Positions 1-11,978 of a DNA stretch of 64,000 nucleotides are shown here, one piece after another. Origin of the DNA: Mesocentrotus franciscanus (taxonomy: Eukaryota > Echinodermata > Echinoidea > Camarodonta > Strongylocentrotidae). Made by a program: the position numbers and the translations under genes. Below the pieces are notes generated by a model. That model worked only from the letters and a program-made list of their open reading frames with translations. It did not search any database and was not told the origin of the DNA. Where the stretch lies: contig CP137683.1 in NCBI GenBank assembly GCA_037976565.1, positions 301,600 through 365,599 of the forward strand, given 5' to 3'. How positions within the stretch are numbered: position 1 is the first letter of the stretch; every line of letters begins with the position of its first letter.

Positions 1-590
1 TGTAACAGATCAGGGCAGTTGGGTTTCAAGTAATCCGGAACAACCCAAATACAGGAAATTGTTACTTTACATGATCACTCTTAATATGCTTGTTGGATTG
101 AAGCAAAACATGGAATATGAATCTCACTGCGCTTTAAATTTAGCAGATGTTAGAAGAACTAATACATCATGGGATGTTCATAATACACGTAGTCTTAATG
201 AATTAGAATTATTTCAATTGACTTAGAGAGAACACAATCATTAAAGCAGGAATCTGAATTTTAGCAACTCTTTGCATTTCTGAAACAGGAAACACTTGAT
301 GTATAAACTGATTTCTTATCAATCTGATTGTGCACTGGAGCTTTTGATCATTACAAAACACAACTTCAAGTACAAGGGATTGCAGTTCAAAAGGTTCATG
401 TACTTGGGAATGATTTTTATGAGGAGGCGTAGGGGTGGGGGATGAATTAGCAGTTGGATTAATAATTACTGACATCATGATTCTGTTAAAGCCTTTTGAG
501 TGCAATAAAATAGAATGGAAAAGGACACTATACCTATCAGTATAAAAGTATACCCCCCCCCCCATCACTATAATTCTGTTAGTGTATACA

Positions 591-710
591 TTTTTATGCT
601 AATTGCCTATTGAATATGAACATTTATGCTAATTGCCCAATGAATATGTACTTTTATGCTAATTGCCCAATGAATATGTACCTTTATGCTAATTGCCCAA
701 TGAATATGTC
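591..710. repeat. 4 x 30-bp minisatellite
   Basis: Four units of exactly 30 bp built on TTTATGCTAATTGCCCAATG. The last three are nearly identical. It sits in the intron 14 nt after the donor of the PH exon in the minus-strand gene. Confidence 0.95.
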
Positions 711-724
711 ATTCTCACTCTTAC

Positions 725-820
725 CTGTGATGGATCTCTCTGTTCCTTCATCAAGAAAAGTTTGTTGACCTGTCCCTTGAGGACAGCCCAGACAGGTTTC
801 CATGATCGGTTTGGAGCCAG
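725..820 (-). CDS. ARHGAP21/23: ARHGAP21/23-like RhoGAP, PH-domain exon (last exon in window)
   Basis: This 32-codon exon runs from the acceptor TTGTATTACAG at 821 to the donor TCACAG|GTAAGA at 725. It encodes NRSWKPVWAVLKGQ and LFLMKEQRD, the second and third PH strands with the usual W-K-x-x-x-x-V-L-x-G pattern. Phase is 0 on both sides. The gene clearly continues past position 1, because the rest of the PH domain and the whole RhoGAP domain are missing. I found no further PH exon in 1-724. A 4 x 30-bp repeat begins 14 nt inside the downstream intron. Confidence 0.92.
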
Positions 821-1235
821 CTGTAATACAAACATGCACAAAGGTGCAGAAGGATTAACACTGGCTTTCTTGTAAAGGAAGAATACACGCCATAATGCCA
901 TTGCAAATTGAAAAATTAACAATCAATTTGATGCATGAACATGCAAATCAAATGAACAGAAATGAACTGGAAGCATGAACAGGCTTATCAAATGAACTGT
1001 AAATAGACTCCTAAATATGTAGTTAACTGAATTCTATCATGTTACGTAAAAAATGCTCTCATTTTTATTTGATTCAATAGTGATTTTAAGAAAAATTAAC
1101 ATATATGACCAGTCTGAGAGGCATCTCTTTGGCTAAAGATCCACTGCCTAGAAGCTCATTAATAACCAAAGATTAATAATCCATGATAACCAATCAATTC
1201 ACCCTTAATGAATTAACAATCAATGTCCTACATAC

Positions 1236-1395
1236 CTTGATATTGAGAGGCCCCTCTTTAGCGACAGGTCCACTACCAAGAAACTCAATCATAGAAGGCC
1301 TTCGACAATGCTGTGCTTCTACTATCTTGGGCGTTCCCTCTCCAAAGAATGATTTCAGCTTCCGGATGCTCGCATTTCGCTTTGGAGTGATCTTC
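1236..1395 (-). CDS. ARHGAP21/23: ARHGAP21/23-like RhoGAP, exon leading into the PH domain
   Basis: The acceptor CCTTATAG lies at 1396 and the donor ATCAAG|GTATGTAG at 1236. The exon encodes 53 residues with KRNASIRKLKSFFGEGTP, a basic Ser-containing motif followed by SFFGE. It ends in AKEGPLNIK, the first strand of the PH domain (compare AKEGWLHFRPL in human ARHGAP21, from memory). The PH domain of this family binds phosphoinositides and takes part in Arf1-dependent Golgi recruitment. That role is family knowledge and is not shown here. Confidence 0.9.
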
Positions 1396-1717
1396 CTATA
1401 AGGGAACAAATCAGACGAGACAAGGCATATTATGCAAATGATCGCCTTCTCATCTCCCTTCCAAAAAGCCTTTGAAGATCTATTTCTGCCCTGCAAATAC
1501 AAAGCAACAATTCCAATTCTTTGTTCGATTTCCCCCGAAAACATACTTTACACATGTTTGTTCATTAAATTTCGATTTAGTCCATTCAAATACTGGTTTT
1601 GACATTAAAATGAATAGCAATCTCCCCATTCCTTTGTTGTGGCAAACTGAGCTTATATTTATTTACTCATTTTTCAAGGGAAGGACTTGATACGAGACAT
1701 TGTCAGTATAAGCTTAC

Positions 1718-1853
1718 TCTCTTGATGATCTTTCTCCTTCCTGAGATGATGTGACACTCCCTGAATCTCCGTGTTCTTCTTCCTCTTCACCATCTGACCC
1801 TGTTGCCCTGAGATACGATGTCCTTCGTACAAGTCTCTGACGTCCTGACTGAC
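1718..1853 (-). CDS. ARHGAP21/23: ARHGAP21/23-like RhoGAP, linker exon with RRTSYLRA motif
   Basis: The acceptor TTTTCTCAG is at 1854 and the donor GA|GTAAGC at 1718. The product is QSGRQRLVRRTSYLRATG, then an acidic Asp/Glu run and a Ser-rich end. The RR-x-SY-hydrophobic motif corresponds to the conserved basic motif upstream of the PH domain in ARHGAP21 (RHQSYILA in human, from memory) and looks like a basophilic kinase target. The start phase accepts the single nucleotide left by exon 11400-11544 (Gly codon GGT). The end phase gives a Glu codon with the next exon. Confidence 0.86.
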
Positions 1854-3871
1854 CTGAGAAAATTAATGAACATTTCATAGAACTTGTTAATCACTAGACA
1901 ACAAATTACATGAGAGTAGGCAGTGATTGGGGAAGGGGGGGGGGTTCTTACTAGAAAATACAAAAACAACAATAATACACAAGTTTCTGTGAATAAAGAG
2001 ATAATTTTTACAAAGTAAACTACTTTCCCAATATTACTTTTTCAAAAATTGAAAAAAATAACTCAAACCTATCACCCCTATGGCTTCATATGCACCAGTA
2101 CCAGCACCGACTTTCAAGGGTTCACACGATTCTAATGTGCTTAAAAATGAGCGATTCCGTGGAAAGGCAACAAAATGAGAGGCAACGAAACAGGAAAGAA
2201 CAGGCATACTTGGAAGTTGAAATTTGAGACCAGTTCTGTCCAAGACAGAAAAAAGAAACGATCCAAGCCCTTCTAGAATGATTGCTTGACTGAAATCAGT
2301 AAAATTCATTACAATTGTAGCTCACATCACATGCCAGGAAATGGCATGGCGATGAGAAATTAAAGGAGACTAATTTTGGATTAATCTCAGCGGTAGGGCT
2401 TAAAAGTGATAAACATTTCTGAATTTGATATGCCACAGCGTGATAAGCTTGGGTAGGATTGGGACGATAAAAGCTCACATAAAACTGAAATAAAACAAAA
2501 GATTGTATATGAAAAGAGTGAATCTATGAGAATTATGGAAGCCAGTGTAAGGTATACTGTATCTATGTAAACACTCTATTGCTTTATCCACGCCTTGCTA
2601 TACATTACACTGATAGAATCAATTAATATAAAACAGGAAATACTACATTTAAAATGGATGAAAATCACTAAAAAAAACTCATTGAATCAATGACAAAGTC
2701 ATAAAATCTACAGAAGAAACTTCAAATGGAAATTTCACAACATATGCATTCACTTATCTCTCTACATTTCTTTTGTCTCTTTGCCAATCTTTTATTCATA
2801 AACAATTCTCTCTATTATGAAAACAAAATAAACTGAATAAGTGCAGTCAATAATATAATACCCATGAAACCCAATTTAAATTGCTGAACCTATAACCAAG
2901 CATCTCTACCAAGAACCAGAAGGATATACCAGTACATCATTTTGGATTCTTTGTACTAAAAACAAATCAAACCCAAATAAGGTTTAAAGGTTTTTCATTA
3001 TCTTTGTTACAAATTACTCAAGATAATGCTATCAAAAAACTGAACCAGGTGTTATAAACTATCAACCCACTTCAGTATCCTGTTACTAACAAATACCAAC
3101 ATTAACAAAAATGTTGTCTCTATTATTAATGAGAAAGAAAAGGATTTATAAGAATTTAACAGTATTTTCATGGTCTGGAAATAAGGCTGAATTCATTCTG
3201 GTTCTTAGTAGAGTAAGCAGACAAAATAAATCATGTGTTCATCAAGGAAACAGCATGGTTGTTAATAAATGCCTTGCATCCCATGGCAAAATAATAAACA
3301 ACAAAAATAAATCCACTTCATTAAATAATAAATGAAATAAAACATAGTTTGCATCAGCCAACATACAACTCTGAAATCTTTGCAAAATAATGATTAAACA
3401 ATATATATATTTTTTCATACGAGATTGAGTTGATGTCTTTCTAGCTCTCAACGACTGAATGGCATGATCTTAGCAGTGAAGTAAATTATAAATATGGAGC
3501 AAGAAAGTGCACCTAAAACCAAAATGCATACATGAGATTACTAATGGTTAAAAAACAAGAATTCTTGTTTTCTAAACAATGATTCATACTGCAATAGGTG
3601 TACAATTGTTATAAACTCAAATGACATTAAGAAAATCTAGTGGTAACATGAATTTCCCTGATCTTTTTTTTTTTCCTTTCTTTTTTTGTGACATGTGAGG
3701 ATACAATATCCCCCAGTAAATCTTATGTGGCACATTTTCAATGTTCAAACATGCACATGTGCACTCTGATACAAAATATATATATTCAGTACCATTTTAC
3801 AATTCCATACTAACATTATATCTTTGTTTAGTTTTCTAACATCATTTCCTTAGGTTTGTTTTACATAAACA

Positions 3872-4190
3872 TATTCATAAATGTAAATCTCATCAATATA
3901 TATTCATGAATGTAAATCTCATCAATATATATTCATGAATGTAAATCTCATCAATATATATTCATGAATGTAAATCTCATCAATATATATTCATGAATGT
4001 AAATCTCATTAATATATATTCATAAATGTAAATCTCATCAATATATATTCATGAATGTAAATCTCATCAATATATATTCATGAATGTAAATCTCATCAAT
4101 ATATATTCATGAATGTAAATCTCATCAATATATATTCATGAATGTAAATCTCATCAATATATATTCATAAATGTAAATCTCATCAATATA
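3872..4190. repeat. 11 x 29-bp minisatellite
   Basis: Eleven consecutive 29-bp units containing GTAAATCTCATCAATATAT, with only an A/G change (ATAAATG/ATGAATG) and one C/T change between units. 319 bp equals 11 x 29, so there are no indels. It is intronic in the ARHGAP gene. Confidence 0.95.
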
Positions 4191-5379
4191 TTTATAAGAT
4201 TCATTTCATCATTGGAAATTCATGTAACCACTTTGCATCCAAATGAAATGTATAACAATGAATAAAAAGCAAACAAAATTCAGGTGTTCAAATTAAAATA
4301 ATGATACCAATGTTACCCAAGTAGATCAAGTGTTGCACCAACCACATGTATCAATTATGAATTAAATACTGCCCTCTGGTGGGTGATAATAAATATTGCT
4401 TACGTGATCTATGTTCCTGTGTTACAGTCTAATTCAATAAGAACACAGTAATCAATCATGTTAATACAGTATCACTGACACACTCAATACATCAAGGAAT
4501 TAGAAGTAATACAAGATTGTAATTCCATGCAAACCTTTGAACATTCATCCACCCATTAAAATATAAGGGGTGTTTTATTTATACCACTCTACTCCCTATG
4601 AAGTTTGAAATTAAGACAAATTTCTCATAAATAGGTCTTTAAATAATGAATATTGCACACATAGGTAGTAGATTCAATAAAGACTTTAAAAATATAATTC
4701 TTGGAAGATATATGCACTGTTGAAAGCAAATGTTAACTTTCTCATAATAGACCAGTGACTGAAAGAGTGAGAGCTAGCTATACCCATAGGCTTCTGACAA
4801 CTATGGTTCTTATAAATTAGATTGTATCTCGTTATAGTGATTTCTCAATGATACATGTATATGAACTTTCAAATATGTACAGAATAGTTAAATACGGTAC
4901 ACTGTACAAAGAGTTTCAGGAAAATGTCTTTTAAGTTTTTAAGGTATACCTGAAACATGCAGCAAATTTTACAGTTTGCCTTCCAAACTTAGTAAAATTT
5001 TACCCTCTCTCAAAGAAACTGAATAAAATCAAGTCTGGAATAAGAAGACTATAACCTTGGTTTCATCTTATGATAGGCTTTAATACAAGCTTAGGACTCC
5101 ACACTATTTTTCTTGGCGATGGGAAAATTATTTTGCCTTATGGCTGAGCTTAAACAATGAGAAGGTTTATTTGGTTATACTTACTATTACATGCATGGTT
5201 TAATAGAGGATGTATGCAATTCATGATAATTATAAAGATACAAGAAATACTGTTGACGCATGGCTGATTTAACTTGGAAATGGTCCAAGAGATATTCAAT
5301 AAAGACAGATCATCTGATAAGAGACAAAAGGGATGATGTCAACAAGGAAATAAATCTATAGAAAGGTGGTCCATATCAA

Positions 5380-5836
5380 TAAGGGTGGTGCTCGTAGAGG
5401 GCGTAAGTCACAACAAGATGAAAAGGTGAAAGTAGGTTATAACAATGAGGATGTAGTTTAGGGAGGGTATACTTCAATAAGGGGCTACGGGAGGGGTCAT
5501 GTCAATAAGGAATGAGTTAAGGGCAGTATCATATCAAAAAGTGAATAGTTAAGGGAGGGTTATGTCAGTAAGGATGGAGTTAACGGAGGGGTCATATCAG
5601 TAAGGATGGAGTTAAGGGAGGGGTCATATCAGTAAGGATGGATTTAACGGAGGGGTCATATCAGTAAGGATGGAGTTAAGGGAGGGGTCATATCAGTAAG
5701 GATGGATTTAAGTAAAGGGGTCATATCAGTAAGGATGGAGTTAAGGGAGGGGTCATATCAGTAAGGATGGATTTAACGGAGGGGTCATATCAGTAAGGAT
5801 GGAGTTAAGGGAGGGGTCATAACAGTAAGGATGGAG
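5380..5836. repeat. 32-bp minisatellite, left block
   Basis: A degenerate array of a 32-bp unit containing GGTCATATCAGTAAGGATGG. In the cleaner part (5590-5836) units alternate between GAGTTAAGGG and GATTTAACGG endings, giving a 64-bp higher-order repeat. It resumes at 6428 after a MITE insertion. Confidence 0.92.
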
Positions 5837-6427
5837 TTAAAGGAAAATCCAACCTTGATAGCAAACTTGTTTAGAATAAAGCAGAAAAATGAGAGAAGCA
5901 TACTGATGAAAGTTTGAATGAAATCGGACAAAAAAATTAGAAAGTTACGAATTTTTGACAGTTGCAATTACTATAGGTATGGGCTCTTAAAATTCGCTGA
6001 ATTGATAGTGTCTTTGTGATGTAGTGGCGCGCAACTTTCCCATTTGCTCCATACACAAAAGGACTAAAATTTCAACTTTTCATAAATGTATGACTCAGGA
6101 TGGTCTTTTCTTTTTAGAGGACCTGTAATAATGTACTCTCCATGATATATTTTGAGTAGTGCCCCGAGGATGAAGGCACTTGGATGAAAAACAGAAATAA
6201 GTGATATTTTTGTACGCGACAAACGGGAGTGTAATCCGTCACTACGTCACAATCCACTGACAAAATCGCTGATTTGAGATTCGCACAGCTGTAGTGATCT
6301 CATATTTCAAACACTCATAACTTTCTTAATAGTGGTCCGATTTATTTCAAACTTTCGCCATTCTGTTTCTCTAATTTTTCTGCTTTCATTCAAATGAACT
6401 TATTAGAAGAGTTGGATTGCCCTTTAA
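5837..6427. mobile_element. MITE inserted in the 32-bp minisatellite, TTAA at both ends
   Basis: The insertion is bounded by TTAA at both sides. Inverted ends are TTAAAGGAAAATCCAAC on the left and GTTGGATTGCCCTTTAA on the right. Removing it restores a normal minisatellite unit. Subterminal GAAAGTTACGAATTTTTG and its inverse resemble the element at 62255-63021. It has no coding capacity. Confidence 0.88.
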
Positions 6428-6775
6428 GGTAGGGGTCATGTCAGTAAGGATATAGTTAAGGGAGGTGTCATGTCAGTAAGGATATAGTTAAGGGAGGTGT
6501 CATGTCATTAAGGATGGAGTTAAGGGAGGATTCGTGTCAGTAAGGATATAGTTAAGGGAGGGGTCATATCAGTAAGGATATAGTTAAGGAAGGGGTCATA
6601 TCAGTAAGGATAGAGTTAAGGGCGGTATAATATCAATAAGTGAATAGTTAAGGGAGAGGTCATGTCAGTAAGGATATAGTTAAGGAAGGGTTCATATCAG
6701 TAAGGATGGAGTTAAGGGTGGTATAATATCAATAAGTGAATAGTTAAGGGAGGGGTCGTATCAGTAAGGGAGGAA
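6428..6775. repeat. 32-bp minisatellite, right block
   Basis: Continuation of the array with more divergent units (GATATAGTTAAGGGAGGTGT type). Degeneration increases toward the edge at about 6780. Confidence 0.9.
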
Positions 6776-7640
6776 TTATATCAATATCAAAAGGAAGAGA
6801 TCATGTTAATTTGGATGAAGCTTAAAGAGGGATCAAGTCAATGCAGATGAAGCAAAGGAGGGACGGGGGCTATGCCAAGTAGGGTAGATCATCTTGAGAG
6901 GCAGGTTATATCAGGATAGAGGAAGGTGGTCTGCTCTTCTCCTTGACACATCCTTGAGAGGTACATGTATAAGAGAGGGGAAGAGAGTCTAGGAATAGCT
7001 ACAGTGCCACCCATAACAGGAAGCACTTGATTTTAGGCTGGTTTCCTTAAGATTTATAATGAGGCCAGAGGGCCCAGAGCTCATCAAGAAACATGTTTTG
7101 ATAAGATGCCCTACAGGTGATCTTATCCTGTCCTGCCCATGATAAGATCAGTACAATACTTTACCTTACCTATACTCTAACTTGCTATGTCATACAAACT
7201 GCACTAACCAAATAATTTTTTAATTCAGATTGAGAGTAACACATTTTTGCAGTTTAATCTTACATGCCAAATGAAACTTTACACTGACCTAAAAAAACAC
7301 TTTTTTTACAATCTTACTTGGCCTGACTTCAACAATCCATCACCATTCAACGACTGCTCAAGGAATCTCACATTAATATTAGTATGAAAACATGTTGCCC
7401 TTCCGTAGTGTGCATGCTTCAGCATTATTTCATTCAACTGCTAGCCCATATCATTACCAACTTGTGCATCTACCTGTTTGCCCAAACTTTTTTCATAAGA
7501 AAAAAAAATCACAATCAACTAGACTAATAAAGGTATCAAAACTGATGACCAGAATGGATAACTGCGCTTATTGATTTGGGTGTTATATTTTTCAAATTTC
7601 ATGCATTTTTGTTGTTGTCCATCTACCAAATTTGGTAACC

Positions 7641-7935
7641 CAGGGGGGTGTTTCACAAAGACTAAGATTAACTTTAAGTTGGACTTAACTATGACAGGCC
7701 ATTCATGGCACTGGTTGCTCTCACTATTGGTTTCTCAATTATGATCTTTAGATAATATTTTTTCCTTCAAAAATAAACTATCAAAAAATGTAAATTCTGT
7801 AGATTTGTGACAACGATTTATGTGTCCCTTGAGAGACCAATGCCAGTAAATGGTAAGAGCAAACAGTGGCATGAACGGCCTGCCATAGTTAAGTCCAACT
7901 TAAAGTCGATCTTAGTCTTTGTGAAACACCCCCAG
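7641..7935. mobile_element. Foldback MITE, ~85-bp inverted ends
   Basis: It begins CAGGGGGGTGTTTCACAAAG and ends with the inverse (CTTTGTGAAACACCCCCAG). The arms match for about 85 bp, including AAGTTGGACTTAACTATG, around a spacer of about 110 bp. No clear target duplication is seen. The CAG end suggests a hAT-like origin (inference). Confidence 0.88.
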
Positions 7936-9404
7936 ATGTATTAAGAAAGTGATTTGAAGAACCTGCTGGCATACTACATACTACACAACTGTGTGCACTA
8001 CTTTCCACTCATATGATATTTGACATGATCAATCTTTAATGTACCTGTGTATGAATCACAACATTTTGACTGCGTGTGGCTCATTTATTCTGACAAGCAT
8101 GATCAAACTTGTCACACAGGTGTAGCACCTTTCCATCTCTTTTCATTTGATTTAAAGGTCTTCAAGAGAGATCACAGGATATACAGCTTAACAGTGTAGG
8201 GTGATTAATTAACTGGCAAAGCCTTGCCAGGATAAACGGAGAAATATAAGTTTACAAGGGAACCGCAAAAACCACATAAAAATATATTGAGGAACATCAA
8301 GTGTCAACATGTACATAATCCAATCTGAACAACTTTGTTAAAACCCCTATGACAGTAGGGATATTCAACCTTTCAACTGAAACACAAGAGTGATAATATT
8401 CCAAAATGGAATTTGCCTTAGAAAAATTCCTAAACTAGTCACGGAAATGACTATAAAAAAAAGTATCAGAAAATCTATTCACTACATTCCCAGAAAAGAT
8501 ACTAAACTTAACTTTGAAAATAAATTGTTCAACAAATTCAGGATTAAACATGTAGAATTGTTGATACATACACAAATATCTCATTATCAAAGGAAGTGTG
8601 AATATATATCACAATCCTTTGTATAAAAAATTCCTGGCATCTTATAATAGCAGAAATAAATATAACCATAATAGAGCTTTGCTTCTGTCACCATGTTCTT
8701 TACAGTCTTTATTTATAATTTGAAAAGTTTTCCTTAGTAAGAAAATATTTGTTTCACATATTAGCCTTTGACATTGTGCAATTTCAGCTATTTAATACTC
8801 AATGCTCATTGTTAATCCCATCACCAAGATAATCTATGGATCAAGAGTTTGGAGTATACTTTACAAATCCCCTCTCTCTATACAATCATGATAACTTTAT
8901 GACATTCACATCAAACTGCTCCCTCGATTATATGGCATTTTTTTCTCATTAATTGCTTCCCCACAACACACATGAAAGTTTCCTTTTTTCCTATATCCTG
9001 CGCACAAATGTTTCTTTGTGTGTGATTTTGTTGTTCTCTACTTGCATGAGGTGATGTGAGTTAATTAGATGAGCAGCATAACTATATAAGGTTAGGTGCA
9101 TTGTATGAGTACTCAATTGTATAATACTGTGCATACATAAAGCAGCATTGTGTTTCAATACAGCATAATAAGATGGCAGTGGTATAAAGACTTGAGTTCT
9201 GGTAATTTGACTGCATTCTAAAATAAACTGTTAAAAATATATTCTGAATAGTCAATTACATGAGTCCTCATATCAAAGTGATATTACGACTAATGAAATA
9301 AAACAAAGTGCCCCCAAATATGCCACTAAAAACCACTAAAATCATCAACATAGGCTATTGGCCAAGGTATCAGAGATACATGTAGATCAATCATGAATTT
9401 CTTA

Positions 9405-9626
9405 TACTGTAACCTCTGTTATTTTCGCGTGATTATTTTTTCACGCTGAGCGACCCCATAACAAATTTGCGGGTTCTTAAATTCGCATTGCACGCAATTC
9501 AGCCCGTTCAAAACAGGCACAAGCAGTCATGCTTATATTTTCGCGAGTTCTAAATTTTGCGCTTGCCGATTTTAGCGCGAAATCTGCGAAAATTAATGTA
9601 CCGCGAATATTTCTACTTTTACAGTA
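9405..9626. mobile_element. Short MITE with TACTGTA ends
   Basis: It starts TACTGTAACCTCTGTTATTT and ends in the inverse ATTTCTACTTTTACAGTA, with several TTCGCG/CGCGAA motifs inside. CpG content is far above the surroundings. Ends in TA suggest TA target sites. Confidence 0.8.
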
Positions 9627-9947
9627 CATTATTAATCCTGAATTTTAGCCCATTCCCAGAATATTCCAAGAGTTACTAAAAAATGAATTGATTTATTATT
9701 TCTTCCTCTTTCTTTTCAATCGCAATTTAAATCCAATCAACCAAATGCATATTAGGTTTAAATCACCAACACTTCTAAAGATAAGAATGATTTATTTCGG
9801 CATTCATTAATTTTGCATATCAATGGACTCTGGGATATATTAATGTTTCTCCATCACCAGACCTCAAGACTCTGTATACATGGCATACTATGATAGCAAT
9901 GGTTTGAATACATGAATGATACAACCCAGTCCACACCTTCCTTCCAC

Positions 9948-10034
9948 CGGAGAGAACGGCGGGAAGACCCACCAAGTATCTTGTTGTCTTTGATCTTTCC
10001 TCCACTCCCTCGCTTCGCCGACCACGATCCATAC
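9948..10034 (-). CDS. Possible in-frame cassette exon of the ARHGAP21/23-like gene
   Basis: A GC-rich island in an otherwise AT-rich 9.5-kb intron has an acceptor-like TTCTGGATTCTTCAG at 10035 and a weak donor G|GTGGAAG at 9948. The interval is exactly 87 nt (29 codons), starts with 2 nt and ends with 1 nt. It could therefore be included or skipped between exons 11400-11544 and 1718-1853 without changing frame. The peptide is basic, with RGRRSEG and EERSKTTRY. Against it, the same island is open in several frames on both strands, as GC-rich DNA often is, and I recognise no homologue. Confidence 0.27.
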
Positions 10035-11399
10035 CTGAAGAATCCAGAATCGGACAAGGGCCGTGGGCGATCCTGTCCAGTGCCAAACAATGCTGATCTC
10101 GGTCGCCACATTTTTAAGATGAATGCTGTTTACAACGAGGAAGAAAATTCTCTAGACCTTACACATATAACTATGATACTACCTCCTACTACTGTTTACA
10201 AGTTCTTAGAATGGACCTTAGAGAAAGGAGAAAAACAAATGTTTATCTACCTTGATACCTAAGATCAGTAAGAGACAGATCTTGAAAGGCAAGATACCAA
10301 TTATCAGATATTGAAGGGATCAGTACTGGGAATAACAAAAGGCACCTGTACATAACTATTCCAATAAAACTACCTTAAATACAATTCAACTGGGAAACAA
10401 ATGCACAAGCAATAGACTTCTTAACGGAAGGAAATGATGATAAAGTATTGTCGAGTACCATCCACAGAAATCCATGACAATCACATACAGACAAATGTTG
10501 TGAAATAATGACAGCATGATGTTTGAAAGAAGACTAGTGGGGGGGGGGTATGCAGGGTGCTTTAGTACATTGCACGGCAGCTGGGTAAGAGTCAGGGTAA
10601 AAGTCAGAGTGATTAAAAAAAACTATTTTCTATGGTGTATTGAAAGTGAAAACAGGGGTAAAGACAAATGAGAACTGTGTTTAAGATGAGTATACACATA
10701 GCTTTGGTGGCTGCAGTACAAATAAGGGAACAATTGCATCTACAATGATTTGCAATTTTGTATTTCCTTTGGAAAATAAAGAAAAGCTCTTGTATTTGTG
10801 AAGGGTGTGGAATATATGTGATGAATGTGTTTTTTATACAATGATTTTTTTTTTACAATGACTTTTACATGTACATTTTGATTAATGTAATGTTCTTCAC
10901 TGATGGCAAATACAAATACTGATCGTAAAAGTGGCATATTTCCTGTTCCTTTAGTACATATATCTTGTGTTTAGAAAAAGGTAATGCAATGAATCTTCCT
11001 AAATATACATTACTAACAATGGAGTACAAATGGTCACTGGTGCCACACATTAATGTACACAATTGATGTTAAATTACAGGGGAACAAGAACAGCAGCATG
11101 TGAACATCTGATAAGCAAATTTTATTCATCAAAAGAAGATGACTCTTGCGTAAAATACCTTCCTAAAGCACAACTAAATGACGTACAGGAATTATCAAAG
11201 CACTTGTGGAAACAATACAGGACTCCAGGGCCCCGTCTTATAAACAGTTCTTGCAAAACTCCCATAAGATATTCATAACACAGTCACTGAACTCGACAGG
11301 AATGACTTTGCTTTAAAAAAGGCCTTCAAAATGATGGGAAAATATTTATCTTTACATACTAGATATTAAGTGTTTGACAGTATACATGCAGTATATTAC

Positions 11400-11544
11400 C
11401 TGGGAATAGTTTGGTTTCCTTTTCTCCTGCAGATCCAGCGCTGTTACTGCTAGCGCTAGAATCTTTCCTTCCTGGTGGCATCAGTGTTCCATCATCAAGC
11501 TGAATACCTTCAGGTACAGCACCTGTTGCATTCTTCCTGCATGC
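11400..11544 (-). CDS. ARHGAP21/23: ARHGAP21/23-like RhoGAP, linker exon (aa ~717-764)
   Basis: The exon is a 48-codon open segment with donor CCCAG|GTAATA at 11400. The in-frame acceptor is GATGATAG at 11545; it has a poor pyrimidine tract, but the alternative AG 8 nt downstream would shift into a stop. The product contains the motif EGIQLDDGTLMPPGRKDS and then a short Ser/Ala run. It enters in phase 0 from the large exon and leaves in phase 1, which fits the acceptor at 1853 directly. I infer it as an inter-domain linker. No domain is visible. Confidence 0.8.
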
Positions 11545-11978
11545 CTATCATCAAAACATATCATCAAAAGAGCACCAATGAGTAAGCCTTCTAAATACAC
11601 TCTAAATGTATGAATTCAAGTGTCACTTTCTCTTCTGTTATCTATGGATCAAATCATTCAATATCTTCATTGGGTAGTTAAATTCCATATTCTAATTTTC
11701 TAATCACTTTCATTCATTGCTCCAACGTTTCCAACTTCCCAGCATATCAAGAATTTTTGTTAAAAGAAAATATGTTTTTTTAATATTTCACACAAATTAC
11801 ATGTAGCAGTGAAAGCTCATAACTTGATAGCGATTGACAAGGGAGTCCTTTTCTTGACGCCAGCTCATTTCTCTTCATCACCAAGAAAGAAATGTGATGA
11901 ATAGTTTTACAACCAGGTCAATACCGTACTCTAGACTTAGTACTTGGTAAATATATAAATGTACTGTAATTGTCATAC

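Larger units (their letters stand above)
1854..11399. other. 9.5-kb intron of ARHGAP21/23-like gene
   Basis: Apart from the repeats and the optional 87-nt exon listed separately, I see no coding potential. There are AT-rich unique stretches at 1980-3860, 4200-5380, 6780-7640, 7940-9400 and 10120-11220. Short open frames there lack splice support or recognisable content. At 11227 a MITE-type end (CAGGGCCCCGTCTTATAAA) appears without a partner. Confidence 0.7.

Noticed and set aside
2034..2309. 91-codon minus-strand ORF between ARHGAP exons
   Set aside because: No family similarity seen, and the flanking exons already join in phase without it.
3872..4190. Regular 29-bp units suggesting a CRISPR array
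   Set aside because: Units are contiguous without variable spacers, and the context is a eukaryotic intron. The same applies to the 30, 32, 44 and 133-bp arrays.
9912..10262. 116-codon plus-strand ORF over the GC-rich island
   Set aside because: No recognised domain. The island is open in most frames on both strands, and the 3' half is ordinary AT-rich intron.
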